A DNA stretch of 64,000 nucleotides, from contig NZ_CP065589.1 in the NCBI RefSeq assembly GCF_021278965.1, positions 1,741,001-1,805,000 on the forward strand. The letters run 5' to 3'. How positions within the stretch are numbered: position 1 is the first letter of the stretch; every line of letters starts with the position of its first letter. The position numbers and the translations under genes were made by a program. Of the stretch, positions 27,472 to 36,837 are shown one piece after another. Source of the stretch: Chryseobacterium capnotolerans. GTDB taxonomy: Bacteria > Bacteroidota > Bacteroidia > Flavobacteriales > Weeksellaceae. Under the pieces are notes generated by a model. That model did no database searches. It worked only from the letters and a program-made list of their open reading frames with translations, and was not told the origin of the DNA.

Positions 27472-29772
27472 ATGTACGACAATTTAGAACAACTGTTTTA
27501 CAGAGGAGATCTGGACCAGTGTATCATAGAAGGAGAACAATACTTGTTATCTCATCCCGAGGATGAAGAAGTATTATTTTTAATGGCAGTAGCTTATCAT
27601 GACATTGTCTATTACGAAGGACATGAAGCCGTGTATGATGCCATAAGCGATTATGTTATTCCTTACTTACGCAGAATCTTGCAGATTAACCCCAATAGTC
27701 AGAAAGCACTATACAATATTCTGGATTACCCTTTAGGAAATGAATATACCCTGATGCAGATCGCCAGAACGAAAAAGCATATCACACAGGAAAATAAAAC
27801 GGAGTTTATAGGCTATGCGGAAAGAATGCTGGAGGATCCGGACTATGTAAGGTATGGTTATGATTTCTTGGTTAAAATATATGAATCCCTGGAAGAAAAT
27901 AAAGCGCTTTTGAACAGTCTTGAAGCCGCAATGTATTATTCTAAAAAAGCAGATGCTGATAACCGGGAAATCCGGGACAAAAACACCTCGCTTTATTGGA
28001 TCAAAAAGATCTATTTGTTAGACCGTACAAAAATGGTTTCAGCAGAAGAGCTTACCACGCTTATCGATAAAGAACATGCTTTTTTTGTAAGCCAAAATGA
28101 ATACGATTTTATCAATCTTGCTGATATAGCCTATGAAAATAACGCACCGGATCTTTCACTGAAAATGATGATGAAGGCGATCAAAGGAGAAAATTCAGCA
28201 CTTCACATTCATGAAAAACTAGTAGAATGGCATCAGCGCTTTGCAGAACTCATTGGAAATGGCTTTAATAATCCTGATGTTTTCTATTATCAGTTGATTA
28301 TTGAACGAAATTATAATGACCTTCTAAACGTTTCTACGGATTTTTATTACCATCATGCGCTTGAAGTTATCAATTCCTACCCGGAACTGTTCTCAGGATA
28401 TCATTTTGCAGGGACATTCCTATATGAAAATGAGCGCTATGCTGAAGCGATTCCTTTATTGGAAAAAGCAGTACAATTATCATCCAATGCTACGGCCTGG
28501 AGAAGAAAAGCAGACTCCATATATCTTTTGAACGGAACGGTATTATCCGAAGTTCCTGAATTTTCTGATTACCCTGCAGACATTTACAACGAAGGCGTTT
28601 ATCTGAACGAGTGTATAGAGGCATTAGAAGATGAAAGCGATAAACTGAAATGGCATGAAGTGGGCCGTATTGTCTATGAGCAGGCCTATGAAGCATTCAG
28701 AAAATATTTTGAAGAAGATCGGTTTGAAAGTGACTATTACAACGATCTGCATACCAGAGCAATGTGTTGCAATAATTTAGCCATTAAATATTTGGTATTG
28801 GGAGATTATCAGGCAGCTGCTGCAACAGCGTCTGAAGGGCTTACCTATTCAGAATTTATGGAACTTCACATGACCTTGATTGATGCTTTGATGGATGGAG
28901 AGGATTATGAACGGGCTGAAGAAGCATTGAATAACTATTTCAGTCTTTATGGCGGATCAGACGATTATTGTTCTAAAACATTGTACTATAGAGCAAGACA
29001 GATTCAGCTTCATGAAGCGATAGGGGCGAGTGAGGTTCAAAGAGAAGCAGAAGAAATTCTTACCTGTATTTATCAGTACACTATAGAGAATCCGGAACTT
29101 GAAGATGACAATTACAGAGACCTGGAAGCGGGTAAAAATATATTGGAAGGAATTTTATTTCAACATCTGGATAATCAGGATTTAAATACCAGAAAATTAT
29201 ACTACGAACAAGTCGCAGAACGTTTTCCACAGGAAGCTAACCCTCAGTTTGCCCTGATGCAGATTTATAACGAGGAAGAAAACTATGGAAAAGTAGCCTT
29301 AGCCGCGAAAAGATATCTTGAAAATAAAAAAGAATTCGTTTTAGATGCTTTTGATAAAGCGAAAACCATTTATATGATTGTTAAAAGTGATTTTCTTCAG
29401 GGAAATTACCAGGAAGCATCAACCATTTTCAGCGAGTATGATGCTGAATGTGAAGACGCTATGGATCCTGAAGAATATGTACTTTGGCTAAGCTATGGAA
29501 TCAGGGTTTATGAAAAGCTGAATAATAAAACTCAAATATTAGCTCTTGCCGAGAGGTTTACTGTCATTTATAATGCTGAAGAATGGGGCTATGACGACCT
29601 TGTAGAAAGCGTTGAGCTAGCAAAAGCTGTTGTTTTGTATCAGGCTGGAAATATAAAAGAAGCACATGCTATTTTAGATCAGGTACGTTCCGTTGCAGAT
29701 TATGATCCTATTGCTGATGAATATAAAACTTCATGGAAAAAACCAGGGCTGTTTTCTAAATTCGGATTCTAA
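27472..29772 (+). CDS. Large cytoplasmic TPR-repeat protein
   Basis: It has 766 residues without a signal peptide or membrane segment. Helical TPR-like pairs recur along the chain (LEQLFYRGDLDQCIIEGEQYL at the N-terminus; SGYHFAGTFLYENERYAEAIPLLEKAV near 305; YLVLGDYQAAAATASEGL near 445). Tyr/Glu/Asp-rich. No catalytic motif seen, so a scaffold is likely. The next gene starts 15 bp later and also has repeat units. The pair is probably translationally coupled and may work as a complex. Confidence 0.75.
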   Translation: MYDNLEQLFYRGDLDQCIIEGEQYLLSHPEDEEVLFLMAVAYHDIVYYEGHEAVYDAISDYVIPYLRRILQINPNSQKALYNILDYPLGNEYTLMQIARTKKHITQENKTEFIGYAERMLEDPDYVRYGYDFLVKIYESLEENKALLNSLEAAMYYSKKADADNREIRDKNTSLYWIKKIYLLDRTKMVSAEELTTLIDKEHAFFVSQNEYDFINLADIAYENNAPDLSLKMMMKAIKGENSALHIHEKLVEWHQRFAELIGNGFNNPDVFYYQLIIERNYNDLLNVSTDFYYHHALEVINSYPELFSGYHFAGTFLYENERYAEAIPLLEKAVQLSSNATAWRRKADSIYLLNGTVLSEVPEFSDYPADIYNEGVYLNECIEALEDESDKLKWHEVGRIVYEQAYEAFRKYFEEDRFESDYYNDLHTRAMCCNNLAIKYLVLGDYQAAAATASEGLTYSEFMELHMTLIDALMDGEDYERAEEALNNYFSLYGGSDDYCSKTLYYRARQIQLHEAIGASEVQREAEEILTCIYQYTIENPELEDDNYRDLEAGKNILEGILFQHLDNQDLNTRKLYYEQVAERFPQEANPQFALMQIYNEEENYGKVALAAKRYLENKKEFVLDAFDKAKTIYMIVKSDFLQGNYQEASTIFSEYDAECEDAMDPEEYVLWLSYGIRVYEKLNNKTQILALAERFTVIYNAEEWGYDDLVESVELAKAVVLYQAGNIKEAHAILDQVRSVADYDPIADEYKTSWKKPGLFSKFGF

Positions 29773-29787
29773 ATATTAAAGAAAAAA

Positions 29788-32247
29788 ATGGCACACCGGC
29801 TTTACGTATATAATGTAGATTCAAAAACAGGAGAGCAATACCCGTACTATCTGGGGGAGTGGAATTACGAAATTCCGGAATTGCTTTTTCCTCTATTCTC
29901 CTGTGATCCAAAGGCAAAAGGAAAACTTCTGTATTTTGATAAAATCAATGGAGTAGAAAGACTGAAGTCATTTTATCAGTTGTTGGGAGAACACTACCAG
30001 TTGCTTTACAAAAAGGCTTATTATGAACCTGTCAACAAAATGGTTGAGATGTTAAATGACCTTCCTTATGATTCCTTTATGATCAATGGATGGGATGTTT
30101 TCAATATGAGTGAAGAAAAACATTCTGATCAGGCCAAAAATTGGGTACATGAAATCAAGGAAAGGAGCAGACTGTATGATAAAGCAATGGCTAAACAAAA
30201 TCTGGGATGGCTGGAAAAAGAAATTGTAGCCAGAAGTGGATATGGGTCCTTTTTAGAAATGCTGGAAACCGATTGGATTGATTATGGTCTTGGCTATTGG
30301 AATGAAGATTTGTATAAAGATATTTCAGAAACGTTTGAAGAGAATGGTCTTTGGGGATTGAAAGACAAAAAGGGAAATATTATAGCGCTGCCTGTTTACG
30401 AAGAAATATTTGCCTTTAGTGAAGAGGGGATTGCAGTAGCACAGAAAAATGGAAAGTGCGGATATCTTAGAAACGATGGTAAAGTACTTGTGGAAAGCAT
30501 TTATGATGATGCTTTTGATTCGTTTTTTATTGACAATAATCATTATGGGATTATAGAAATTGATCATCTATGCGGACTCATCAATATTATTACCGATGAA
30601 ATTGTGATCCCTTGTGAATATGAAGAGCTTGAAATGTTAAGACATGCCTGTCTTTTTAATGCTAAAAAAGAAGGGAAGTATCGTCTCATTGACGCATCCA
30701 ATACATCCATCATTGAAGAAAGTTTTGATGAACCTTTTGAGTTTAATTATTCCGAATTGATTTATCGTTCACTGAAAGGGACATCCAAAAAAGCTTTTTA
30801 TACATTTGATGGCGTTTTTCTAGGCGAACATCCTGAAGAGGTATTGAATGAAATTGGAGAAGGATATTATTGGGCTAAACCTAATAAATTTCAGAAAAAA
30901 ATAAGCATTATAAAAGCTGATGGAACGCTTCTGGATACTGAAGTAGACACCATGATGATTCTTGATTATTATACTTCTTTTGCCTACAAAAAAGCTAAGC
31001 AATGGTATATTTATGATATGAAATCCGGTGAATACAGGTTAAAAGAACATATCATTGAAAATATTCACAGAGATTGGTATACCCAGTTTATGAAAAATAT
31101 ATTCTTACTTTCAAATGAAAAGGGCTGGGGCTTGTATAACGCTGCTGAAGATCATTGGTTATTGCCTTCCGCTAAAGAATATAAAAAAATAGAATCGTGT
31201 AGAGAGGAGATTTTCCGAGTGACAACTTTAGACGGTATGTTTTATTTTGATGAGAAAACAGGTACCCAAAGCGGCATTTACGACTATATTGGTGAGGGTA
31301 TAGATTATAATGAACAGATGCTTTGCCTTTATAAAGGAAATGATATGTTTATCCTTAATACCGAAAGAAAACTTCATCTGGTCTCCGATCATCAATTAGG
31401 AGCTTTGTACGAAAAAAGATACAATCTCCGCGGAAAAGATCAAAAGTATTTCCTTGATTTTTATAAAGCATGGACTGAAAGAAAGGGTTCAGGCTACGAG
31501 GAACATTTTGATAATGCAACCCTGATGTCGATGGCTGAAAAATACATTGAAGAAGGGAAAATTGAAAATGCTGTAAGACTATATGAAATAGGAATACGAC
31601 GTGGAAATACAGATATGATGGTGGAACTCGGGTATATTTATGTTCATGACGAGTATCCTGAATATTATGATTTGGACAAAGGACTTGCTCTCTATGAAAA
31701 AGCCGCTTCAAAGGATCATGCTATTGCCTGGAATAATCTGGGATATCATTATCAGAGTGGAGTAGGTTATCCTCAGGATATTAAAAAAGCTTTACAATGT
31801 TTTAAAAAGTCTGCCGAATTAGGAGACGGTCTGGCAATGCAGAACCTTGGTTTGCTGTATTTTTATGGTGAATATGTAGTACAGGATTATGATCTTGCAT
31901 TAGACTACTATAAGCAGGCTGAAAAGAAATTCTATTATAATGATGAGAAATTGTCCGAAATCTATTATCAGAAAAGTGATTTTGCCAATCTTCAGCGTTA
32001 CTTAAAAAAAGATACAGAGGGTACTTATTCCAATATTTACTACGGAATAATGTATGATGAAGGCTTAGGCGTAAAAGCAAGTGTAAAAAAAGCAATTAAA
32101 TACTATGAGAAGTCTTTGGAATACGGATATTACACTACAGCTTTGATAAGACTCTTATACTTTTATAAAGAAGATCCTGACTTTGCAGACTCAGAAAAGT
32201 ACCAGTATTGGAAAAAGTTTGGAGAGGACAACGAAATGGAAATATGA
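29788..32247 (+). CDS. WG-repeat and Sel1-repeat protein
   Basis: It has 819 residues, cytoplasmic (no signal). After a unique N-terminal region (1-180), WG-type beta units lie at about 180-560 (NGLWGLKDKKGNIIALPVYEE; GKCGYLRNDGKVLVESIYDD). Sel1-like helical repeats fill about 595-800 (AWNNLGYHYQSGVGYPQD; AMQNLGLLYFYGEYVVQD; GIMYDEGLGVKASVKKAI). Both repeat types bind proteins and no enzyme motif was seen. It forms a tight pair with the TPR gene upstream. Confidence 0.78.
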   Translation: MAHRLYVYNVDSKTGEQYPYYLGEWNYEIPELLFPLFSCDPKAKGKLLYFDKINGVERLKSFYQLLGEHYQLLYKKAYYEPVNKMVEMLNDLPYDSFMINGWDVFNMSEEKHSDQAKNWVHEIKERSRLYDKAMAKQNLGWLEKEIVARSGYGSFLEMLETDWIDYGLGYWNEDLYKDISETFEENGLWGLKDKKGNIIALPVYEEIFAFSEEGIAVAQKNGKCGYLRNDGKVLVESIYDDAFDSFFIDNNHYGIIEIDHLCGLINIITDEIVIPCEYEELEMLRHACLFNAKKEGKYRLIDASNTSIIEESFDEPFEFNYSELIYRSLKGTSKKAFYTFDGVFLGEHPEEVLNEIGEGYYWAKPNKFQKKISIIKADGTLLDTEVDTMMILDYYTSFAYKKAKQWYIYDMKSGEYRLKEHIIENIHRDWYTQFMKNIFLLSNEKGWGLYNAAEDHWLLPSAKEYKKIESCREEIFRVTTLDGMFYFDEKTGTQSGIYDYIGEGIDYNEQMLCLYKGNDMFILNTERKLHLVSDHQLGALYEKRYNLRGKDQKYFLDFYKAWTERKGSGYEEHFDNATLMSMAEKYIEEGKIENAVRLYEIGIRRGNTDMMVELGYIYVHDEYPEYYDLDKGLALYEKAASKDHAIAWNNLGYHYQSGVGYPQDIKKALQCFKKSAELGDGLAMQNLGLLYFYGEYVVQDYDLALDYYKQAEKKFYYNDEKLSEIYYQKSDFANLQRYLKKDTEGTYSNIYYGIMYDEGLGVKASVKKAIKYYEKSLEYGYYTTALIRLLYFYKEDPDFADSEKYQYWKKFGEDNEMEI

Positions 32248-32269
32248 TCTTAAGTTTTAACAATCATTA

Positions 32270-32317
32270 CCTATGTTTCTATGGGGTAAAAAAGAGTGAA
32301 CCGCATAGAAACATAGG
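32270..32317. repeat. Dispersed palindromic element, family A, copy 2
   Basis: CCTATGTTTCTATG at 32270-32283 is exactly complementary to 32304-32317, with a 20-nt loop. After one mismatch the stem continues as GGT facing ACC, as in the copy at 8610-8659. Confidence 0.8.
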
Positions 32318-32367
32318 CATATAGTCTAACGTAGAATCATTTTATTGTAGTATTCGCGGTTATTAAC

Positions 32368-32748
32368 CTAAGAGTAGTTGCTTACTTCAATGAGATTTTG
32401 GTCCGGATCACGAAAATAAACAGATTTTATTTTTCCTACAGCACCCGTTCTATCTACAATTCCCTCAATAATCTCAATATTTTTTTGTTTCAGTTCTTCC
32501 AGTATATCATGAATATCTGTTTGGGCAATGAAACAAAGATCTGCAGAACCCGGGGTAGGTTTTTCGGCTTTAGGCTCAAACTCATGGCCCTTTTGATGGA
32601 GATTGATCTTTTGATTTCCAAAAGCAAGTGCTTTCCGGTTATCACCAAATGTTATTACTTCAAAACCCATGATCTGAGTATAAAATTGTATCGTTTTATT
32701 GATATCTGCTACAGTTAATACAATGTGGTCTATATGGTTAATTCTCAT
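32368..32748 (-). CDS. VOC-superfamily (glyoxalase/GLOD5-like) protein
   Basis: It has 126 residues. The two beta-alpha-beta-beta-beta modules of the VOC fold are clear: IDHIVLTVADINKTIQFY at the start and VYFRDPDQNLIEVSNY at the end. His8 in the first strand and Glu near the end (LIEV) fit metal ligands, and NLHQKG supplies another histidine. GLOD5-like proteins have no agreed substrate; related members are glyoxalases, dioxygenases or resistance proteins. Single gene. Confidence 0.85.
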   Translation of the reverse strand: MRINHIDHIVLTVADINKTIQFYTQIMGFEVITFGDNRKALAFGNQKINLHQKGHEFEPKAEKPTPGSADLCFIAQTDIHDILEELKQKNIEIIEGIVDRTGAVGKIKSVYFRDPDQNLIEVSNYS

Positions 32749-32902
32749 GATTTTTTGCTTTTGAACATTAGTAGTGATACAAATATCAGAATTTTCAGGC
32801 TGTTAATGTATGCTATTTTATAGCTGAAATTGGGGATATTTGGGTTTCCTATCCTTTTTTTAATTTTAAAATAATAGATTTACAAGAATTAATAGTACAC
32901 CT

Positions 32903-33100
32903 ATGATCTACCTTTTTCTTATTTTTCTTATTGCCCTATTTGGTGGAATTTCTTATCTGATCATGCGTTTCTGTAATCAATGGACCAGAAAAAATCAATA
33001 TGAAGTTGTTTTTAATACTTTGATTTTTATAGGATCATTTCTTCTGATATCATTTCTTAGCCTTTATGTTTTCATTGCAAATCTTGATTTATCCAGATAA
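32903..33100 (+). CDS. Tiny two-helix membrane protein, tandem copy 1
   Basis: It has 65 residues with hydrophobic segments at both ends, joined by a short cytoplasm-type loop (RFCNQWTRKNQYEV). The same loop and second helix recur in the next gene (RFCNRWTRKYKYEV; FNTLIFIGSF in both). Duplication implies real coding despite the small size. The family is unknown. Confidence 0.65.
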   Translation: MIYLFLIFLIALFGGISYLIMRFCNQWTRKNQYEVVFNTLIFIGSFLLISFLSLYVFIANLDLSR

Positions 33101-33142
33101 TAATTGAACTTTAAATAACCATTTTTATATAAATATTGCTCT

Positions 33143-33364
33143 ATGTATTTTGATTGGATTTACCTGATTGTTATTCTGTTTTTAATCTTTGTCATTGTTA
33201 TTTTTGCAGCAATTTCTAAGGTGATCGTACGTTTTTGTAATCGATGGACCCGAAAGTACAAATATGAAGTTCTTTTTAATACTTTAATCTTTATTGGGTC
33301 ATTTGTTCTTATATCATGTATCAGCCTTTACATTTTCTTTACGAATGTCTATTTGGGGCGATAG
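33143..33364 (+). CDS. Tiny two-helix membrane protein, tandem copy 2
   Basis: It has 73 residues, duplicate of the gene at 32903-33100 with an eight-residue longer N-terminus (MYFDWIYLIV). It overlaps the convergent DUF2306 gene by 16 bp at the 3' ends. Function unknown. Confidence 0.65.
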   Translation: MYFDWIYLIVILFLIFVIVIFAAISKVIVRFCNRWTRKYKYEVLFNTLIFIGSFVLISCISLYIFFTNVYLGR

Positions 33365-33993
33365 CGGAAATTTCCTCTAACAAAGTAATAAGCAATAAGC
33401 AGATTGATCATAAGAGCAAGCCATACATTAACACCGTAGAACAGCTCATAATCATGCCGTTCCTCATTATAAAATAGATTCTTAATAATTCTGAAGGTGA
33501 TGGCAGTGGTAGTAACAGCATAGCTTAAGATCATATAGTTTTTATGCCTGATGATATTCCCTTTTCTAATAGAAGCTACAGCAACTACCGTAAAATAGGC
33601 CCAAAGCATATCCTGGATCAGAAATCCTGTAATTCCTATCAATCCGCCATTCGAAAATAATCCCAATACAAAACAAGCTGGAACATTGATAATAAGGATG
33701 TTGTAGACATACATCTTTCCAATGATTTTATGCAAACTTCTGTTTTCTCTCAGGAATTGAGTTGAAAATTGAGTTAATCCAGCCAAAAGACACAGAGTTA
33801 TTGAAAAAATATGGATGTAAAAAAAGCCCATCCAATAAGGATTATTGACTACTTGCTGTTTAAAGGCAAGAAATCCAACTGTTTTATCAAGTGTCGTATA
33901 TTGGGAAATTGTTTTCAGCATCAGGATACTGAAAATAAATACCGAGAGTACTGCTATAATTTTAGCAGCCTTTATTCCCAATGATTTTACCAT
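33349..33993 (-). CDS. DUF2306 family membrane protein
   Basis: It has 214 residues with about six predicted membrane helices. The pattern of a helix ending in a conserved histidine region (RSLHKIIGKMYV; KGNIIRHKNYMILSYAV) fits DUF2306, a cytochrome-b561-like family of unknown function. It follows the DUF2750 gene by 4 bp on the same strand. Confidence 0.75.
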   Translation of the reverse strand: MVKSLGIKAAKIIAVLSVFIFSILMLKTISQYTTLDKTVGFLAFKQQVVNNPYWMGFFYIHIFSITLCLLAGLTQFSTQFLRENRSLHKIIGKMYVYNILIINVPACFVLGLFSNGGLIGITGFLIQDMLWAYFTVVAVASIRKGNIIRHKNYMILSYAVTTTAITFRIIKNLFYNEERHDYELFYGVNVWLALMINLLIAYYFVRGNFRYRPK

Positions 33994-33997
33994 GAAT

Positions 33998-34457
33998 TTA
34001 GTCTTTTAATACCTCTCTGATCTGATTTTCCATATCTTCAAGATGGTCAAATTTCCTTAGGATCAACGATTTTTTGTTATTTTTAAGCTCCTCAATGATG
34101 TCGAGAACAAGTTCTAAAGGCTCAGCTTCGTAGCCCAAAAGGTTGCTGTCAAAGTTAACCCCCTACAAGTAAACCGTCACTGTTCATTCCCAGACACCAG
34201 TTTTCCAGAAATTCATGAAGTGAAATAGGAGAGGCTTCATAATGATTCCATTCTTTATCTACACATGATTTAGCTCTTGCAGCATCTGACCAGAAGCAAA
34301 TGAGTTGAACCGGTTCACCATCTTCATATTCCTGATCATTGGAATAGGAGGTAGCATATCCTTTATCGTCTTTTAAACCATACACGGTTTCTGTTTCACT
34401 TACTTTTTGGATAAAATCTTTATATCGGTTCTTTAGGGCAATATGATCTTGAAGCAT
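33998..34457 (-). pseudogene. DUF2750 protein gene with a one-base frameshift
   Basis: The 5' part (to residue 100) ends LENWCLGMNSDGLLVGG-stop. If the run of five G (minus strand; C at 34159-34163) is reduced to four, translation continues as GLLVGVNFDSNLLGYEAEP and on to a natural stop at 33998, giving about 152 residues of the DUF2750 family. Both halves are well conserved in style. So this is a recent disruption, a phase-variable run or a sequence error. It is 4 bp upstream of the DUF2306 gene. Confidence 0.85.
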
Positions 34458-34509
34458 GATTAGAAATTATGAATTAAAGTTGTTAGATTCTTGATCTTGA
34501 CAATCCTGA

Positions 34510-34899
34510 CTATGCCTTATTCCTTCTATTAATATGTACAATCTCAGGATTTTCACCATCGGAATTTCTTTTTGATCTCCCCAATAGCCCTATTTCCAAA
34601 TCATTTGGGGTTTCATTATCCAGTTCTGATGGATGTACATAGGTATACATACCATATCCATGTCCGGAAACAAGCCAGCCCTCAGTAGAATTCAAATGAA
34701 TAACATCGAAATCTCCGGCAGGACCTCCTGCAAATACAGGGCCGAATTCGTTCATGAGTTTGATCGCTTCCTCCCGTACATTTTTTACAATAGTAATATC
34801 ATCAAAAATAATATAGGTATCATTTTTAAACAATACCCAATCCTGAAATCTAGGATTGATAGCAAGCTTTACGTGTTCAAGAGTTGATAAGTTATTCAT
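34510..34899 (-). CDS. Conserved hypothetical protein, 129 residues
   Basis: It is soluble with no signal peptide. The middle part has VFAGGPAGDFDVIHLNSTEGWLVSG split by a glycine-rich turn, and it ends in basic residues (INRRNKA). I do not recognise a family. The 52-bp gap before the DUF2750 gene and shared strand suggest one transcript. Confidence 0.6.
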   Translation of the reverse strand: MNNLSTLEHVKLAINPRFQDWVLFKNDTYIIFDDITIVKNVREEAIKLMNEFGPVFAGGPAGDFDVIHLNSTEGWLVSGHGYGMYTYVHPSELDNETPNDLEIGLLGRSKRNSDGENPEIVHINRRNKA

Positions 34900-34957
34900 G
34901 GTTTAAATATAGTTATTAAGAAATTACATATATGTTGAAATCTATCTGCAAAAAGCG

Positions 34958-35539
34958 TTATAAAAATCCCTTCATTCTCAAATGCTGCAACAGCATAATG
35001 GTCTTTGCATCTTTAATTTCTCCAGTATCAATCATAGTAAGAGCTTTCTCAAAAGACATTTCCAGTACTTCAATGTTTTCTCCTTCTTCTTCAAGGCCGC
35101 CGCCATCGGTAACCTTCATTTCATTAGAATATTCAGCAATGAAAAAGTGAAGGATTTCGGTTACGGAACCAGGGGACATATAGGCTTCAAATACCTTTTC
35201 AACTTTAGAAATTTTATATCCTGTTTCCTCTTCGGTTTCTCTTTTGATACAATCTTCAGGATTATCATCATCTAAAAGACCAGCACAAGCTTCAATAAGC
35301 ATTCCGGTAGCATTTCCGTTAATGTAAGTAGGTAATCTGAACTGTCTTGTCAGAATAACAGTGTTGGATACTTTGTTATAAAGTAAAATAACGGCTCCAT
35401 TTCCACGATCGTAAGCTTCTCTGCTTTGGGTTTCTGTAGTTCCGTCTTTTTTGCGAACGTTAAAAGTAACTTTATTTAAAGTGTACCAGTTGTCAGATAA
35501 AATATCTGTTTTTAAAATAGTAATATTAGGATTTTGCAT
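34958..35539 (-). CDS. nudK: NudK-like Nudix hydrolase (GDP-mannose pyrophosphatase family)
   Basis: It has 193 residues. The Nudix box reads [22 protein letters not shown] split over residues about 86-107, with the RE..EE core intact and the one-residue-shorter spacing of the NudK branch. The N-terminal beta domain ([15 protein letters not shown]) and [15 protein letters not shown] also match that branch. It hydrolyses GDP-mannose and similar nucleotide sugars. It is 4 bp downstream of the epimerase gene. Confidence 0.8.
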   Translation of the reverse strand: MQNPNITILKTDILSDNWYTLNKVTFNVRKKDGTTETQSREAYDRGNGAVILLYNKVSNTVILTRQFRLPTYINGNATGMLIEACAGLLDDDNPEDCIKRETEEETGYKISKVEKVFEAYMSPGSVTEILHFFIAEYSNEMKVTDGGGLEEEGENIEVLEMSFEKALTMIDTGEIKDAKTIMLLQHLRMKGFL

Positions 35540-35543
35540 AGTA

Positions 35544-36462
35544 TTATTGAGGGGTATTGGAATTTAATAAATCTCTTAAAGCATCTTTAAGATCCGGGAA
35601 TTTGAATTGAAAACCTGCATCTTGAATTTTTTGTGACGAAGCTCTGGAACCTTCCAAAATTGCATTGGCCAGTTCACCAAATAACATTTTTAAAACAAAA
35701 GTGGGAACGTTGGGCATAAACAATGGCTTATGAAGAACCTCAGCGATCTTTTTTGTCAGACCAGCATTGGTAGCATGCTGAGGGGAAACAGCATTGTAAG
35801 CACCGTGGAGATTGGGGTGTTTCAGAGCGAACTCATATATAGAGCAAATATCTTCAATATGAATCCAGGGCATATACTGTTTACCGCTTCCCAAAGCAGA
35901 TCCAATTCCATATTCTATAGGCGGAAGCATCTTCTTTAAAGCGCCTTCCTTTTCAGAAAGAACAACAGCTGTTCGGATTTTAACAATTCTATCAGCTAGA
36001 TTTTGTTCTTTAAAATGGTCAGCAGCTCTTTCCCATAAAACAACCACCTCACTGAGGAAATCATGTCCAGGCGGATCATTTTCTGAAAATATTTTTTCTG
36101 TAGTCTTTGTTCCGTAAAAGTTGATTCCTGAAGCTGAAATAAAAGACTTGAGTTTAATTTCTTTTTTTCTTAAAGTATTTCGCAGCAATGCTGCAGAATC
36201 TACTCTGCTGGCAATAAGTTCTTTTTTTTCTTTCTGCTGTCCAGCGATTTTCTGAAATATTGGCACCGGCAAGATGAATGATGTGAGATACATTATTGAA
36301 AGCTGTCTCATCAATGGTTTTCTTTTTGAGATCCCATTCATATTCATTGGCTTGTCTTTTTTTTCGGGTAAGGAATCTTACTTCATATTCATTCCCGATT
36401 TTTTTTGCCAGCTCTTTTGCAATCAAACCATTTGCTCCGGTAATCAAAACAATTTCTTTCAT
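35544..36462 (-). pseudogene. TIGR01777-type NAD(P)-dependent epimerase gene with a one-base frameshift
   Basis: The start ATG at 36462 gives MKEIVLITGANGLIAKEL, a Rossmann dinucleotide motif. Frame one breaks in ENRWTAERKK and the rest (ELIASRVDSAALLRN, SASGINFYGT, the conserved WERAAD and WIHIEDIC) is in another frame. A run of eight A (T at 36222-36229) would need to be seven. Rejoined it gives 305 residues, the normal length of this YfcH-like family, whose substrate is unknown. Between the Nudix and zinc-finger genes on the same strand. Confidence 0.87.
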
Positions 36463-36487
36463 ACTGATATATTTTGTGAGGGTGTGG

Positions 36488-36832
36488 TTATGCCTGATTT
36501 TTAACAATCAAAACAAAATCTTCTTCTAAAAGTTTATAGCCATAATCGTAAATAAACTTGTACTCAGAACCGTTTTTATAGACCTTCAGGTTGGTGAAAT
36601 AGTCAAAATCAAAACCCAGACTTTCCAATTTGGATTTAGCAATTTTTGTTTTCCCGTCTATATTTGTTTCTACAAGAATCCTATAGTTTTTGCGGAGTTT
36701 ATTATTGACATTCCGCATCAGATTTGTAGAATCTTTGTTCTGCTTATTATTGTAGGCATTTCGGCAGGCATCATTGCAGAACTTTTTATCAGACCTCCCG
36801 ATGATTTTTTCGCCGCATTCCAGGCAATTCAT
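36488..36832 (-). CDS. Small protein with N-terminal zinc-ribbon-type Cys motif
   Basis: It has 114 residues. MNCLECGEKI followed by KKFCNDACRNAYNN gives a CxxC...CxxxC zinc site (DUF2116-like). The remaining alpha+beta part (IDGKTKIAKSKLESLGF) is not recognised. The stop lies 5 bp after the HPP gene start region, and the genes are on one strand, so coupling is likely. Confidence 0.7.
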   Translation of the reverse strand: MNCLECGEKIIGRSDKKFCNDACRNAYNNKQNKDSTNLMRNVNNKLRKNYRILVETNIDGKTKIAKSKLESLGFDFDYFTNLKVYKNGSEYKFIYDYGYKLLEEDFVLIVKNQA

Positions 36833-36837
36833 ATTAT

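Noticed and set aside
22531..33364. Possible anti-phage defence island
   Set aside because: The J-domain/KTSC, WG and TPR proteins and the aspartic protease do not match a known defence set, and no nuclease, NTPase sensor or toxin is present.
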